Shown piece by piece: positions 29,290 to 38,700 of a DNA stretch of 64,000 nucleotides. Positions within the stretch are counted from its first letter, which is position 1. Every line of letters starts with the position of its first letter. The DNA is from Phycisphaerales bacterium AB-hyl4 (GTDB lineage Bacteria > Planctomycetota > Phycisphaerae > Phycisphaerales > Phycisphaeraceae), in contig JBGUBD010000003.1 in NCBI GenBank assembly GCA_041821185.1, forward strand, positions 310,001 through 374,000, read 5' to 3'. The translations under genes and the position numbers were made by a program. The notes beneath the pieces are model-generated. The model was not told the origin of the DNA, searched no databases, and was given only the letters and a program-made list of their open reading frames with translations.

Positions 29290-30009
29290 ATGATGAAGAC
29301 CAGTGCTATCCGTTTTGGTGTAGCCGCCGTGGCTGCAGCAGGCATGATCGGGTTTAACGCGAACGAAACGGACGCCGCGACGGAACTGCTGCTCAGTTTC
29401 AGCCGCATCACGGACAACGCCGACGCCGCGATCAACGCCGAGAACAACTTCCTGCTGAGCGTGTCGGACCAGGGCGATCGCGTCCGGTTCCGTCTCGATA
29501 ACAACGACGTCACCGCCGGCCTGACCAACGCGGTCGTCACCCGTATCTTCATTCAGGATCTCCAGAACATCTTCCTTCCAGAGATCGGCGACTTCAACGC
29601 CGCCAGCCACTATGACGCCGCCTCGGGTGTCAACTTCGGCAACCCCGACACCGGCGGCAACCTGAGCAACCTGCCCGGCGGCAATAGCGTCGGCTTCGAC
29701 GTCAGCTTCGGCATGGCTGCAGACAACCCGGGCCCCAGCAACGGCATCAACTTTTGGGAATGGGCCTATTTTGACCTCAAGCTCGCCGATGGCAAGACCT
29801 TCGCCGATGTGCAGGCCAACTTCCTCGGCGATCTCTCGCTGGGCATCCACGTGACCTCGATTCAGGACGGCGAGAGCGACTGGAGTGACGCCTTCGTCAC
29901 CACCAACATCGTCCCCTTGCCCGCCGCGGCATGGGGCGGCCTCGCCCTGTTCGGCATGCTCGGCGTCGGTCAGCGCCTCCGCAGGCGTCGCATGATCGAA
30001 GCCGTCTGA
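29290..30009 (+). CDS. Secreted VPLPA-CTERM (exosortase-sorted) protein
   Basis: A 239-residue exported protein of unknown function. The signal peptide is MMKTSAIRFGVAAVAAAGMI with likely cleavage after DAA or nearby. The mature part is Asn/Asp-rich and beta-like (SFGMAADNPGPSNGINFWEW). The C-terminus is a sorting signal: VPLPAAAWGGLALFGMLG (motif plus hydrophobic helix) followed by the basic cluster RLRRRR. This is the VPLPA version of PEP-CTERM, processed by exosortases; no exosortase gene is in this window. The ATG at 29290 is preferred over 29275 because GGAG lies 9 nt before it. A strong terminator follows, so the gene is monocistronic. Confidence 0.85.
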   Translation: MMKTSAIRFGVAAVAAAGMIGFNANETDAATELLLSFSRITDNADAAINAENNFLLSVSDQGDRVRFRLDNNDVTAGLTNAVVTRIFIQDLQNIFLPEIGDFNAASHYDAASGVNFGNPDTGGNLSNLPGGNSVGFDVSFGMAADNPGPSNGINFWEWAYFDLKLADGKTFADVQANFLGDLSLGIHVTSIQDGESDWSDAFVTTNIVPLPAAAWGGLALFGMLGVGQRLRRRRMIEAV

Positions 30010-30041
30010 ATCTGACCCGACATCCAAAGCGTCTCAAACAC

Positions 30042-30088
30042 AACCGGCCCGGCAAGCGTCCAACAGACGTCTGCCGGGCCGGTTGCTT
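30042..30088 (+). terminator. Strong terminator after the VPLPA-CTERM gene
   Basis: 13 bp perfect stem AACCGGCCCGGCA pairing with TGCCGGGCCGGTT (30072-30084), 17 nt loop with partial inner pairing, then GCTTTT. A second perfect hairpin, GCGGAGCGAC-CTCA-GTCGCTCCGC, follows at 30113-30136. Confidence 0.85.
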
Positions 30089-30199
30089 TTAGCTCTTACC
30101 CGCCCCAAAAAGGCGGAGCGACCTCAGTCGCTCCGCTCACTCCCCCAGAGAAGCCACCCGCCCCACCCCCTCAACTTCCCACGTCACCGCGCAACTCGC

Positions 30200-30206
30200 C
30201 TATACT
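30200..30206 (+). promoter_or_regulatory. -10-like TATACT 8 nt before the M50 protease ATG
   Basis: TATACT, then CTCCCCCC, then ATG. The same arrangement and the same CTCCCCCCATGAC string occur at tmk. A leaderless transcript is likely; there is no Shine-Dalgarno sequence. Confidence 0.45.
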
Positions 30207-30214
30207 CTCCCCCC

Positions 30215-30958
30215 ATGACTTCCGATACCTCTGGCTCACTACGACTGTTCCGCGCCTTCGGCATTGATGTGTTCATCCACTGGACGTGGTGGGCCTTACT
30301 TGCCGTCGTCCTGTTCTTAAACGTTCTCGGTGACCCTGTGCTCACTGTTGCCATCTTTCTGGCGCTGTTCGCCATCGTCACCCTCCACGAGTTCGGCCAC
30401 GCCCTCGCCTGCCGGTCCGTCGGCGGGCAGGCCAACCGCATCGTCCTTTGGCCGCTGGGCGGTATCGCCTTCGTCCGCCCACCCGAACGCCCCGACGCCA
30501 TGCTCTGGACCATTGTCGCCGGCCCGCTGGTAAACGTCGCGCTCGTCCCGGTAACGCTGGTGCTGTTCGGCACGTTCGTCGGCAACCCGCTTGAATTCCC
30601 CTGGTTCGACGCTGCCGCTACCCAACAACTCCTCCGCGAATTCACCATTTTCGAACGCTTCGTGGCCATCGTCACATGGATGAACTTCCTCCTGCTGGTG
30701 TTCAACATGCTCCCGATTTATCCCCTTGACGGCGGGCAGACCCTTCAGGCCATCCTCTGGTTCGGCCTCGGTCGGGCAAGAAGTCTGCACATTGCCGCAA
30801 GCATCGGCTTCGTCCTTGCGATTGTCGGCGGATCCTACGCCTTCTTCATCAGGGAAAGCATTTGGCTGACCATCCTCGCTGTGTTCATCGGCATGGAGGC
30901 TCTCAATGGCATCCGCATGGCCAAGACCCTCGCCGCACAGGACGCGATGCGCATGTGA
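30215..30958 (+). CDS. M50-family (site-2-like) membrane metalloprotease
   Basis: A 247-residue polytopic protease that would cut substrates within the membrane. The zinc motif HEFGH is at 58-62 (VTLHEFGHALACRSVGG), and the third ligand region is NMLPIYPLDGGQ (LDGG at 171-174). About six hydrophobic segments are seen. It is a minimal SpoIVFB-like form without CBS or PDZ domains; the C-terminus ends soon after the last helix. The ATG at 30215 is used because the upstream frame runs through two terminator hairpins. It is followed by rsmG after 75 bp. Substrate unknown; an anti-sigma factor is a common target in this family. Confidence 0.88.
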   Translation: MTSDTSGSLRLFRAFGIDVFIHWTWWALLAVVLFLNVLGDPVLTVAIFLALFAIVTLHEFGHALACRSVGGQANRIVLWPLGGIAFVRPPERPDAMLWTIVAGPLVNVALVPVTLVLFGTFVGNPLEFPWFDAAATQQLLREFTIFERFVAIVTWMNFLLLVFNMLPIYPLDGGQTLQAILWFGLGRARSLHIAASIGFVLAIVGGSYAFFIRESIWLTILAVFIGMEALNGIRMAKTLAAQDAMRM

Positions 30959-31033
30959 CCGCGCCCGCCTCATCATCGCGTTCGCGTAACGCACCATCGA
31001 GAAGCCTCACACCCTCCCGCAAAGCCCGCCAAC

Positions 31034-31756
31034 ATGCCTGCCATCCCCGCCTTCGTCACCGATGAACTGAGCCAGCTCGGCGTCACCCTCGACCCGAGCC
31101 AACTCGACACCCTCGCCCGCTACCTCGACCGCCTGCTCGACACGACGCAGCGGATCAACCTCACCGCTGTCCGCGAGCCCGACGCGGCCTGGCGGCGGCT
31201 CATCATCGACAGCCTCTCCCTCGTGCCCGGCTTCGAGCCTGTTGCCGAGGACGCCACCATCATCGACATCGGCACCGGCGGCGGCCTGCCCGGCATCCCG
31301 CTCGCCATCGCCCGCCCGGACCTCCGCGTCACCCTCCTCGAAGCCACCGGCAAGAAGGTCCGCTTCCTCAACGAATGCATCGAAGCGCTCGGCCTCACCA
31401 ACACCCGCGCCATCCAACAGCGGGCCGAGCTGCTCGGACAGGACCCGGCGCATCGTCAGCAATACGACATCGCCGTCAGCCGCGCGGTGGGCCCGATGAC
31501 CGAGGTGCTCGAATATTCATTGCCGCTGGTCAAAGTCGGCGGCCGCGTGCTCGCCATGAAAGGCCCGAAGCTCGAACAGGAACTCGCCGCCGCGGGCGAC
31601 GCCCTGGGCATCCTCGGTGCAGGCGACATGGAAGTGTTTGAAGCCTACCCCCCCAATTTCAAGCAGGATCTGGTGATCGCCAGCATCATCAAGGATCGCG
31701 CCACACCCGGCATGTACCCCCGTCGACCGGGCGTGCCGAAGCATGAACCCTTGTAA
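31034..31756 (+). CDS. rsmG: 16S rRNA (guanine-527-N7) methyltransferase
   Basis: A 240-residue SAM-dependent enzyme that methylates G527 of 16S rRNA. The N-terminal region (LARYLDRLLDTTQRINLTAV) has the RsmG pattern, the SAM loop is IDIGTGGGLPGIPLAIARP, and RAVGPMTEVLEYSLPLVKVGG follows. Length is slightly above that of E. coli RsmG, with a C-terminal RRPGVPKHEPL end that is typical. It converges on glyA, with a shared palindromic terminator between. Confidence 0.93.
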   Translation: MPAIPAFVTDELSQLGVTLDPSQLDTLARYLDRLLDTTQRINLTAVREPDAAWRRLIIDSLSLVPGFEPVAEDATIIDIGTGGGLPGIPLAIARPDLRVTLLEATGKKVRFLNECIEALGLTNTRAIQQRAELLGQDPAHRQQYDIAVSRAVGPMTEVLEYSLPLVKVGGRVLAMKGPKLEQELAAAGDALGILGAGDMEVFEAYPPNFKQDLVIASIIKDRATPGMYPRRPGVPKHEPL

Positions 31757-31792
31757 TCGCATTCATACGCCTTGACCTACGCGCGCAAAAAC

Positions 31793-31822
31793 AAAGCCCA
31801 GGGATGGCCATCCCTGGGCTTT
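31793..31822. terminator. Bidirectional terminator, 30 bp perfect palindrome between rsmG and glyA
   Basis: The half-site AAAGCCCAGGGATGG is followed directly by its exact complement, flanked by A-rich sequence on one side and T-rich on the other. It serves two convergent genes. It differs from the hisI terminator palindrome (16784) by a few bases, so both belong to one dispersed family. Confidence 0.85.
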
Positions 31823-31871
31823 AAGTTTCAAGTATTACTCGATTGCACCTTCGTCGCTTTCGACCTCGTGC

Positions 31872-33152
31872 TCAGTGTGGCATGGCGAACTGCTTGCACA
31901 GATCAACAATTTCACCGCGCACTTCGTTGGTGATCTGCTCATCACCATTGGAGACGAGCACGCGGTCGATCCAGCCGGCGATCTGCTGCATGTGCTCGCG
32001 CTTCAGGCCGCGCGTCGTCACCGCCGGCGTGCCGAGGCGCAACCCGCTGGTCACCTTCGGCGGACGCGGGTCGTTCGGAATGCCATTCTTATTCGTGATG
32101 ATGCCCGCCGCTTCCAGCCACTTCTCGGCGTCCGCGCCGGTGAGGTCTTTCGACCGCGGTTGCAGGTCGACCAGCAGCAGGTGGTTATCCGTGCCGCCGG
32201 ACACCAGCCGATAGCCGGCCTCGGTGAGTGCCTCGGCCAGCGCGTCCGCGTTGGCGATGACCTGCTTGGCATAGTCCTTGAAGCCGGGCTTGAGCGCTTC
32301 GCCGAACGCGACCGCCTTCGCCGCGATGACGTGCATCAACGGCCCGCCCTGGCTACCGGGGAATACGCGACGGTCGATCTTCTTGGCAAGGTCTTCGTCG
32401 TTGGTCATCACCATGCCGCCGCGCGGCCCGCGGAGGGTCTTGTGTGTGGTCGTGGTGGCGACGTGGGCGTGCGGGAACGGCGACGGATGCACACCCGCCG
32501 CGACAAGGCCGGCGATGTGGGCGATGTCCGCCATGAGATACGCGCCCACTTCGTCGGCGATCTCGCGGAACTTCGCAAAGTCGATCGTGCGCGGGTAAGC
32601 CGAGTAGCCACAGATGATGACCTTCGGCTTATGCTTGATCGCCTGCTCGCGGACGTTGTCGTAGTCGATGGTTTCGGTCTTGGGATCGAGGCGGTAGTCG
32701 ACCACGTTGTAGAAGTGGCCGGAGAAGTTCACCTTGAGCCCGTGGCTGAGGTGGCCGCCCGATGAGATCGGCAGGCTGAGCACGGTATCGCCCGGACTCA
32801 TCAACGCCATAAACGCGGCAACGTTGGCGTTCGCGCCCGAGTGCGGCTGCACGTTGACGAACTTGCAGCCGAACAGTTCCTTCGCACGATCGCGGGCGAG
32901 GTCTTCGATCTGGTCGTGAAACTTGCATCCGCCGTAGTAGCGGGCGCCGGGGTAGCCCTCGGCGTACTTGTTGGTCAGCACCGTGCCCATCGCGGCCATC
33001 ACGGCAGCGCTGGTGTGGTTCTCTGAAGCAATCAGTTCGAGCGTGGATTCCTGGCGCTCCTGCTCGGCACGAATCACCTTCCAGACATCGGGGTCCTGGT
33101 CGGTAATCGCGGGGCTCGGGCCAACATTAAGGGTTTCAGTATCGGTAGGCAT
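31872..33152 (-). CDS. glyA: Serine hydroxymethyltransferase
   Basis: A 426-residue PLP enzyme that interconverts serine and glycine and loads one-carbon units on tetrahydrofolate. Recognisable stretches are [29 protein letters not shown], the PLP lysine motif [16 protein letters not shown], and [19 protein letters not shown]. The ATG at 33152 has GAGGAG about 12 nt upstream. Its transcript ends in the palindrome at 31793. Length is normal. Confidence 0.97.
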   Translation of the reverse strand: MPTDTETLNVGPSPAITDQDPDVWKVIRAEQERQESTLELIASENHTSAAVMAAMGTVLTNKYAEGYPGARYYGGCKFHDQIEDLARDRAKELFGCKFVNVQPHSGANANVAAFMALMSPGDTVLSLPISSGGHLSHGLKVNFSGHFYNVVDYRLDPKTETIDYDNVREQAIKHKPKVIICGYSAYPRTIDFAKFREIADEVGAYLMADIAHIAGLVAAGVHPSPFPHAHVATTTTHKTLRGPRGGMVMTNDEDLAKKIDRRVFPGSQGGPLMHVIAAKAVAFGEALKPGFKDYAKQVIANADALAEALTEAGYRLVSGGTDNHLLLVDLQPRSKDLTGADAEKWLEAAGIITNKNGIPNDPRPPKVTSGLRLGTPAVTTRGLKREHMQQIAGWIDRVLVSNGDEQITNEVRGEIVDLCKQFAMPH

Positions 33153-33262
33153 GTGTAATCGGCTCCTCACATTCAAATCATATCGAAGCATCTATCGTAG
33201 TCGTCGCAGTGCAGATAACAAGGCGGGCCACCTCAATCGTCGACGCTCGGCCAGAAACGTCA

Positions 33263-34336
33263 TCAAAGCAACAGCTCCGCGATCTGCACCGCATTCAGCG
33301 CCGCACCCTTGCGAATCTGGTCGCCACATACGAACAGCGACAACCCGCGCCCGTCCGTCACACTCAGGTCCGTGCGGATTCGGCCGACGTAAACGTTATC
33401 CCGATCCGACGCGTCCAGCGGCGTCGGAAAGCGATTGCTCTCACGGTCATCCATCAGCGACACGCCCGGCGACTGTCGCAGCACTTCGCGAGCGGTCGCT
33501 TCGTCAATCGGGTTCTCAAATTCAATCGTGATGCTCTCGGCATGTGCCCGCATCACCGGCACGCGAATGCACGTCGCATTCACGCCCACCTTCGCGTCGT
33601 TCCAGATCTTGTGCGTCTCGTGCACCATCTTCATCTCCTCCTGGTTGTAGCCGTTCGGCTGCATGTCGGAGTTGTGACTGAAGAGGTTGAACGCATACTG
33701 GAACGGGAAGATCTCCATCGTCGGGGGCTTGCCTTCGAGCACTTCCCGGCTCTGCTGCTCAAGCTCCGCCATCGCGGCAGCGCCCGCGCCGCTCGCCGCC
33801 TGGTACGTGCTCACAATGATGCGCTTCGCCTTCGCCGCCTTGTGCAGCGGCGTGACGGGCACGAGCATGATGATCGTCGAGCAGTTGGGGTTGGCGATGA
33901 TGCCCGGCTTCTCGCCGAGCTTGATGCCCGCCTGCTCGATCGCTTCGGGGTTGACCTCCGGCACAACCAGCGGCACGCCCTCCGTCATGCGGAACGCAGA
34001 CGAGTTGTCGACCACGACCGCCCCGGCCGCGACCGCGGCGTCTGCGTACTTCTTGCTGATCGAACCGCCGGCACTGAACAGCGCGAGGTCGACGCCCTTG
34101 AAGCTCTTTTCGGTCAGTTCCTCGATGGTGTACGTCTTGTCGCGGAAGGCGACGCTCTTGCCCGCGCTGCGTGCCGAGGCAAGCATTTTCAACTCGCCGA
34201 TCGGGAAATTGCGTTGTTCGAGAACGCGGAGGAACTCCTGGCCTACCGCGCCGGTGACGCCGACGATGGCGACGTTCGGAGCGCTGGTTCGGCCAGCGGA
34301 GCGTGATTGGTCAGCAGCATGGGGAGCGGAGGTCAT
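33263..34336 (-). CDS. asd: Aspartate-semialdehyde dehydrogenase
   Basis: A 357-residue NADPH enzyme of the lysine/threonine/methionine pathway, reducing aspartyl phosphate. The Rossmann motif is VGVTGAVGQEFLRVL after a short Ser/Ala-rich leader of about 20 residues. The active-site cysteine is in IIANPNCSTIIML, and DNSSAFRM and VSTYQAASGAG are typical. The ATG at 34336 (GGAAACC upstream) is used; the frame continues 13 codons to a TTG. It lies before glyA on the same strand with a 110 bp gap. Confidence 0.95.
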   Translation of the reverse strand: MTSAPHAADQSRSAGRTSAPNVAIVGVTGAVGQEFLRVLEQRNFPIGELKMLASARSAGKSVAFRDKTYTIEELTEKSFKGVDLALFSAGGSISKKYADAAVAAGAVVVDNSSAFRMTEGVPLVVPEVNPEAIEQAGIKLGEKPGIIANPNCSTIIMLVPVTPLHKAAKAKRIIVSTYQAASGAGAAAMAELEQQSREVLEGKPPTMEIFPFQYAFNLFSHNSDMQPNGYNQEEMKMVHETHKIWNDAKVGVNATCIRVPVMRAHAESITIEFENPIDEATAREVLRQSPGVSLMDDRESNRFPTPLDASDRDNVYVGRIRTDLSVTDGRGLSLFVCGDQIRKGAALNAVQIAELLL

Positions 34337-34414
34337 CGTATCGGTTTCCAGAATGCTTGGAGAAACTGGGGGCAAAAGGAACAGTATAGCAGCGCTGGGT
34401 GGGTCGGTGGGGCA

Positions 34415-34440
34415 GGCAGTGCAGCTTAAGCTGCACTGCC
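34415..34440. repeat. 26 bp perfect palindrome centred on CTTAAG, second copy
   Basis: Half-site GGCAGTGCAGCTT and its exact complement, in the 149 bp gap between asd and the PfkB kinase gene. Same family as 19146 and 58749. Confidence 0.8.
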
Positions 34441-34485
34441 TTGGTCGGCGTGGATACCCCCCACCCTCGTATACACCTTGAAACG

Positions 34486-35406
34486 CTACGCCTTGACCAT
34501 CGCCAATATCTCGTCCGGCAGCGTCGGCGTCGCACCGGGCTGACCCGCGACATAGGCGCCCACATGGTTCGCCAGGTTCGCGATCTTCTGCGGGTTCATC
34601 CGCAACACGCGCCCCACCAGCACCGCTGCGGCTACGGAATCGCCGGCCCCCACCGGGTCGGCGTCGTCGGCCACGGGGTATTCCGCCGGCTCGCCATCGA
34701 CCGTGCCCTGCGGCGTGTACAGCCGTGTGCCCTGCTTGCCGCGGGTGAGCACGATCATGTCAAACTTGAACTGCTTCATGAGCGCCGCCGCCATCGCGTC
34801 CGCATCGTCCGCCGCGTCGAGGTATATCTCGCGGGCAATGGCGGGCAGCTCATGCTCGTTGAGCTTGAGCACGGTCGCCAGCTCGCAGCTGCGGCGGAGC
34901 ATTCGCGCGTCGTAAAAGTTCTGTCGCAGGTTGACGTCAAACAGCCGTACCGCCTGCCGGGCGGTGTCGAGAAAGCGGTAAATGCTGTTGCGGGCCTGCG
35001 CGTCCCGCTGGGCGAGGGTGCCGAAGGCCACCGCGGCACACGTGCGAGCCAGGTCTTCAAGGTCGAAATCGAAGGATAGTACGTCCCACGCGACGTTCTG
35101 GACGATATCAAAGGTGGGCTGCCCGTCGGCGTCGAAATCGACGTAAACCGTGCCGGTGGGCTTGTCCGGGTCGGTCTGGATGAACTCGGTCGTGACGCCG
35201 CGTTCTTTGACCTGGTCGATCAGCAGTTGGCCAAGCTCATCCTGGCCGACGCGACTGACGGGCACGCCTCGGCCCTGACGGACCTGGGCCAGCTGATGGG
35301 CGTGCAAGGCCACGTTCAGCGGAGCGCCGCCGAGGCGTTGGCTCTCGGGGAAGAGGTCGAACAGGGCTTCGCCGATGCCGACGATGGTGAATCGTTCGCG
35401 GGTCAT
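34486..35406 (-). CDS. PfkB-family sugar kinase, fructokinase-like
   Basis: A 306-residue ribokinase-type kinase. The N-terminal substrate loop is GIGEALFDLFPESQRLGGAPLN, matching the fructokinase pattern GGAPxN. The catalytic-base/anion-hole motif is DPVGAGDSVAAAVLVGR (usual form DTTGAGD; Asp conserved). It phosphorylates a sugar, most likely fructose by the GGAP motif, but PfkB specificities are hard to read. It lies alone upstream of asd on the minus strand and divergent from the propeller-protein gene. Confidence 0.88.
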   Translation of the reverse strand: MTRERFTIVGIGEALFDLFPESQRLGGAPLNVALHAHQLAQVRQGRGVPVSRVGQDELGQLLIDQVKERGVTTEFIQTDPDKPTGTVYVDFDADGQPTFDIVQNVAWDVLSFDFDLEDLARTCAAVAFGTLAQRDAQARNSIYRFLDTARQAVRLFDVNLRQNFYDARMLRRSCELATVLKLNEHELPAIAREIYLDAADDADAMAAALMKQFKFDMIVLTRGKQGTRLYTPQGTVDGEPAEYPVADDADPVGAGDSVAAAVLVGRVLRMNPQKIANLANHVGAYVAGQPGATPTLPDEILAMVKA

Positions 35407-35548
35407 GGTGAATCAGGTTAGCAAACTTCGAGCCAGCGGTGCGAACGGGTTGCGTTGGGACATGGCCGGGAATAGCCGGCGGATTCGTGGGGTTGCTCCA
35501 TGAGTTTGCAGAACAGTTGATACGACCACGCGGCTTCGGCACTTGCGA

Positions 35549-35622
35549 CATTTAGCGGCGGTGCTCGCACCGCCTTCTTCGGCCCGCAGGGCCGAACGCG
35601 CTGGCCAAGGCCCGCGGCTAAA
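35549..35622. repeat. ATTTAGCSGCGG-bounded element with nested hairpins
   Basis: It starts ATTTAGCGGCGGTGCTCGCA and ends GGCCCGCGGCTAAAT, so the ends are inverted copies. Inside lie GGCGGTGC-TC-GCACCGCC and CGGCCCGCAGGGCCG. The left part repeats the element at 7147. Frames through it read GASTAAKC on the minus strand in both copies, showing that the copies are similar at the base level. Confidence 0.7.
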
Positions 35623-35689
35623 TGGAACCCCGCGTTGTCGCATGAAGGCCGCTTGCGGAAAAAGGGGTGTCGGCGGCGGGATTCGGGCC

Positions 35690-35695
35690 TAGAAT
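35690..35695 (+). promoter_or_regulatory. -10-like TAGAAT 9 nt before ATG 35705
   Basis: TAGAAT is followed by AGGCGGGAG and then ATG. The spacing matches aroC, tmk and the M50 gene, so the transcript may start at or next to 35705. A GGGAG directly before 35705 would instead serve an in-frame ATG at 35711. Confidence 0.35.
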
Positions 35696-35704
35696 AGGCG
35701 GGAG

Positions 35705-38700
35705 ATGAGCATGGGCACACTGAGCCGGACGTGCCTGGTCCTGGTGTTAATCTGGGGCTGGGGAGGAGGTCTGGCGGCAGGTCAGGCGAATAGGCCGACG
35801 GTCTATATCGAAGACTCGCCGGCAGCGCAGGAGTTGTTCGACGAAGCACGCAGCTTCCGTCGGCAGGATCGCCTCGCGGACGCTGCGGAGCGGCTGCAAC
35901 GCGTCATCGACGAATACCCCCACAAGCTGATGCGCATTGATGAAGCTGGCGAGGACGTCTACGAGGACGCCCTGCTTCAGGTGCATCGTGCGCTGCTGAA
36001 TGACCGCAGTTTGCGCGAGGCCTACCGCAGCCGATACAGCGGCCGGGCGCAGCGTCGGCTGGACGAAGCGTTAGAACCCTGGCCCGACGGTGAGGCGATG
36101 GAGCGGGTCGCGCGGCGGTACACGATGACTCGGCCGGGCCTTGAGGCGGGCCTGCTGCTGTCGGGCTGGTACCTCGAACGAGCGGACGGCCGAAGCGCCG
36201 CGAGCGTACTGGACACGCTCGAACATCATCCGGACCTGGGCGACCATCGCGAGCGTTACGACTACCTCCAGGCGGTGGCGGGCCTGCTCGGTCGGGACCG
36301 CGATAGGCTGCACCGACACCGCGACATCCTGATCGAAGACGGCGAAGACGACGCGGTCAGCCAACTCGACGCGCTCGCTCACCGACTGCACCCCCCGCTT
36401 CGACTGGAGCAGCCCGACCATGTGATGGTCGACGTGGGCGATCTGCCCGAGCTGCTTCGCCGACCGCTGTGGGAGACGGAAGTCGACTTCACGGCCAGCC
36501 CCTCGGAGGCCCGCGGCGATCGACGTCCGCCGGGCGTGCAACCCGGTCGGCGAAGCGGGCGCGGCGGCGGTCGTGGTGAAGATCACCACCCGCCTGTCAT
36601 GCCCACCGCCGGCGAAAACCACCTTTACATCAACGAAGGCAGACAGGTCCGGGCGCTGGACCGCAACTCCGGCTGGACGACGTGGGAGTTCAAGTGGGAG
36701 CCGGACCAGATGCAGGAGGCCGGCTTCCCGCAGTTCGGCCGTATGGCCAGCGGCGGCGCGGAATCGCAGCCGGTCGTGTTGCACGGCCAATACGCCTTCG
36801 CAGTGATGGGTCACAGCTCGTTTTGGCCCGCGCGCTGGCAGGGTGATACCTCGCCGACCGCGCTGGTTGCACTGGACCGTGACACCGGCGAAAAACGCTG
36901 GCTCATCGAGCCGGCCGAGCTTGACGAAGTCTTCGAACGCTCCAACTTCCAGGGCACGCTCATCGCTGGCGAAGACACGCTGTTTTCGCTGGTCCGCCGC
37001 AGCCAGGCGTCCGGCTTTCAGGACACGTTCCTCGTCGCGATCAACCAGCGTGACGGCTCGCTGCGCTGGCGACGCCACCTTTCCAGCGCTGCAACCACCA
37101 GCCGCTACGCCACCGGCCCGCGGCCGGAGATGTCGGCCTACGGCAGCACGATCTACGTCAGCGACAATATCGGCACCGTCGCAGCCATCGACACCCGGCA
37201 CGGCACGCTGCGATGGGCCCGCGTGTTCACCCCCGACCGCAGCATGATCGAACGCGGCGTGCTCCGCGGCGAAATCGGCACATCCGACCGAGTGCTCGGC
37301 AAGCCCATCCGCATGGCGGGCGGCCTCATCGTGCCCAGCCCCGCGATGGAAGGTCGAAAGATCTTTGTCTTCGACCCCGACACAGGCGAGGTCCGACAGG
37401 AACTAAGCGATCCGACGTGGGCTCGGGCGAATCACCTGTTGCCGATCGCCGGCGACGTGCTCGCGATTGGTCGGGATGTCGTGCTGTTCGACGGCGAAAC
37501 GCTGGAAGCGAAGTGGCGACATCGGCTGGAAGGCGACCGGCAAGCCGAGATCACCGGCCGGGCGGCGATCAGCGAACGCCATGTCCTCATTCCGACCAAC
37601 GATCAGATACTCATGCTCCGCCGCGAGGATGGCGAAGTGGCCCGTCGCATTGAAACCGACGAGCCGGGCAACGTGCTCGTGTTCGACGGCCAACTTGTGA
37701 TCGCCGCGCACGAGTCGGTGCGCAGCTACCTCGACTGGCGGCGGGCGGCGAACCATCTGCGTCAGCAGGTGCGCGATCGGCCGGAGGACGCGGGCGCGGG
37801 GTTGGCGTTGGCCCACCTGGCGCTGCGGGCGAATCAGTCGAGCGTGGTGCTTGAAGGCGTAGATGCGGCATTGGACGCGCTGCAGCGGCCGGCGCTGCGT
37901 CAACGGCCGAGCGAGCACCGCCGACAGCAGGCCGACGTCTTCGACAAGCTGCTGGACCTGGTCAGACTGACCGGCGACAGCGAACTATCGCTGCGCGGCG
38001 ACCTGTTTGACCGCATGGCCACGACCACCGCCGGCCCGAAGCAGGATGTGGCCTACCACCTCGCGGTGGCGGAGCATCATGTGGCGAAAGAGCAGCCGCG
38101 TCAGGCGGCGGAGCACCTGCAAGCCGTGCTGCTGGACGAGACACTGTCGAGCCAGTTGTACGAGCAGCCGCAGGTCGCGCGACAGGCGGGGCTGGAGGCG
38201 AGGCGTCGATTGGTCGCGTTGGTGGAACGTGAAGGCCGCGACGTGTATGCGACGTTTGATGCACAAGCCGAGCGTCAGCTGGACCGCATGCTGGCCCGCG
38301 ATGAGTCGGCCGAGGCGCTGGCCCGGCTGGCACGGCAGTATCCGCTGGCCCGTTCCGCGCCGCGGGCGCTGCGCGAGGCGGGGCGACTGTATGCGGCCGA
38401 CGATGCGTTCGGTATGGCGGCGCAGCAGTTCCGTCGCGCGTTTGACCATGCGATGGAGGAAGCGCCGCAACTGCTGCCGGAGATTGTCGGCGAACTGGCC
38501 GAGCTGTTTGTGCAGCGCGATCGACCGCGCCAGGCGGCGGCGTGGCTGGAGCGGGTGCGTCAGCTTCAGCCGGACCTTGAGCCGATGCGCGACGGTGAGC
38601 CGACGTCGCTCACGCAATGGATCAGCGAGCTTTCGTCGTTGGAAGGCATGGCGGGTGATCGGCCGAAGCTCGCGCTGCCGTTGCAGCAGCCGCGCGTGCT

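Larger units (their letters stand above)
35407..35704. other. 298 bp divergent intergenic region
   Basis: Between the PfkB kinase start and the propeller-protein start. It contains the long ATTTAGCGGCGG element (35549-35622) and, at 35690-35695, TAGAAT nine nt before the plus-strand ATG. The rest shows no gene. Promoters for both directions should be here. Confidence 0.55.

Noticed and set aside
29157..29357. Small frame with AAGGAA before ATG 29157, as a leader peptide or regulator of the VPLPA-CTERM gene
   Set aside because: It runs out of frame into the signal peptide region of the next gene and the peptide has no recognisable feature; the good ribosome binding site alone is not enough.
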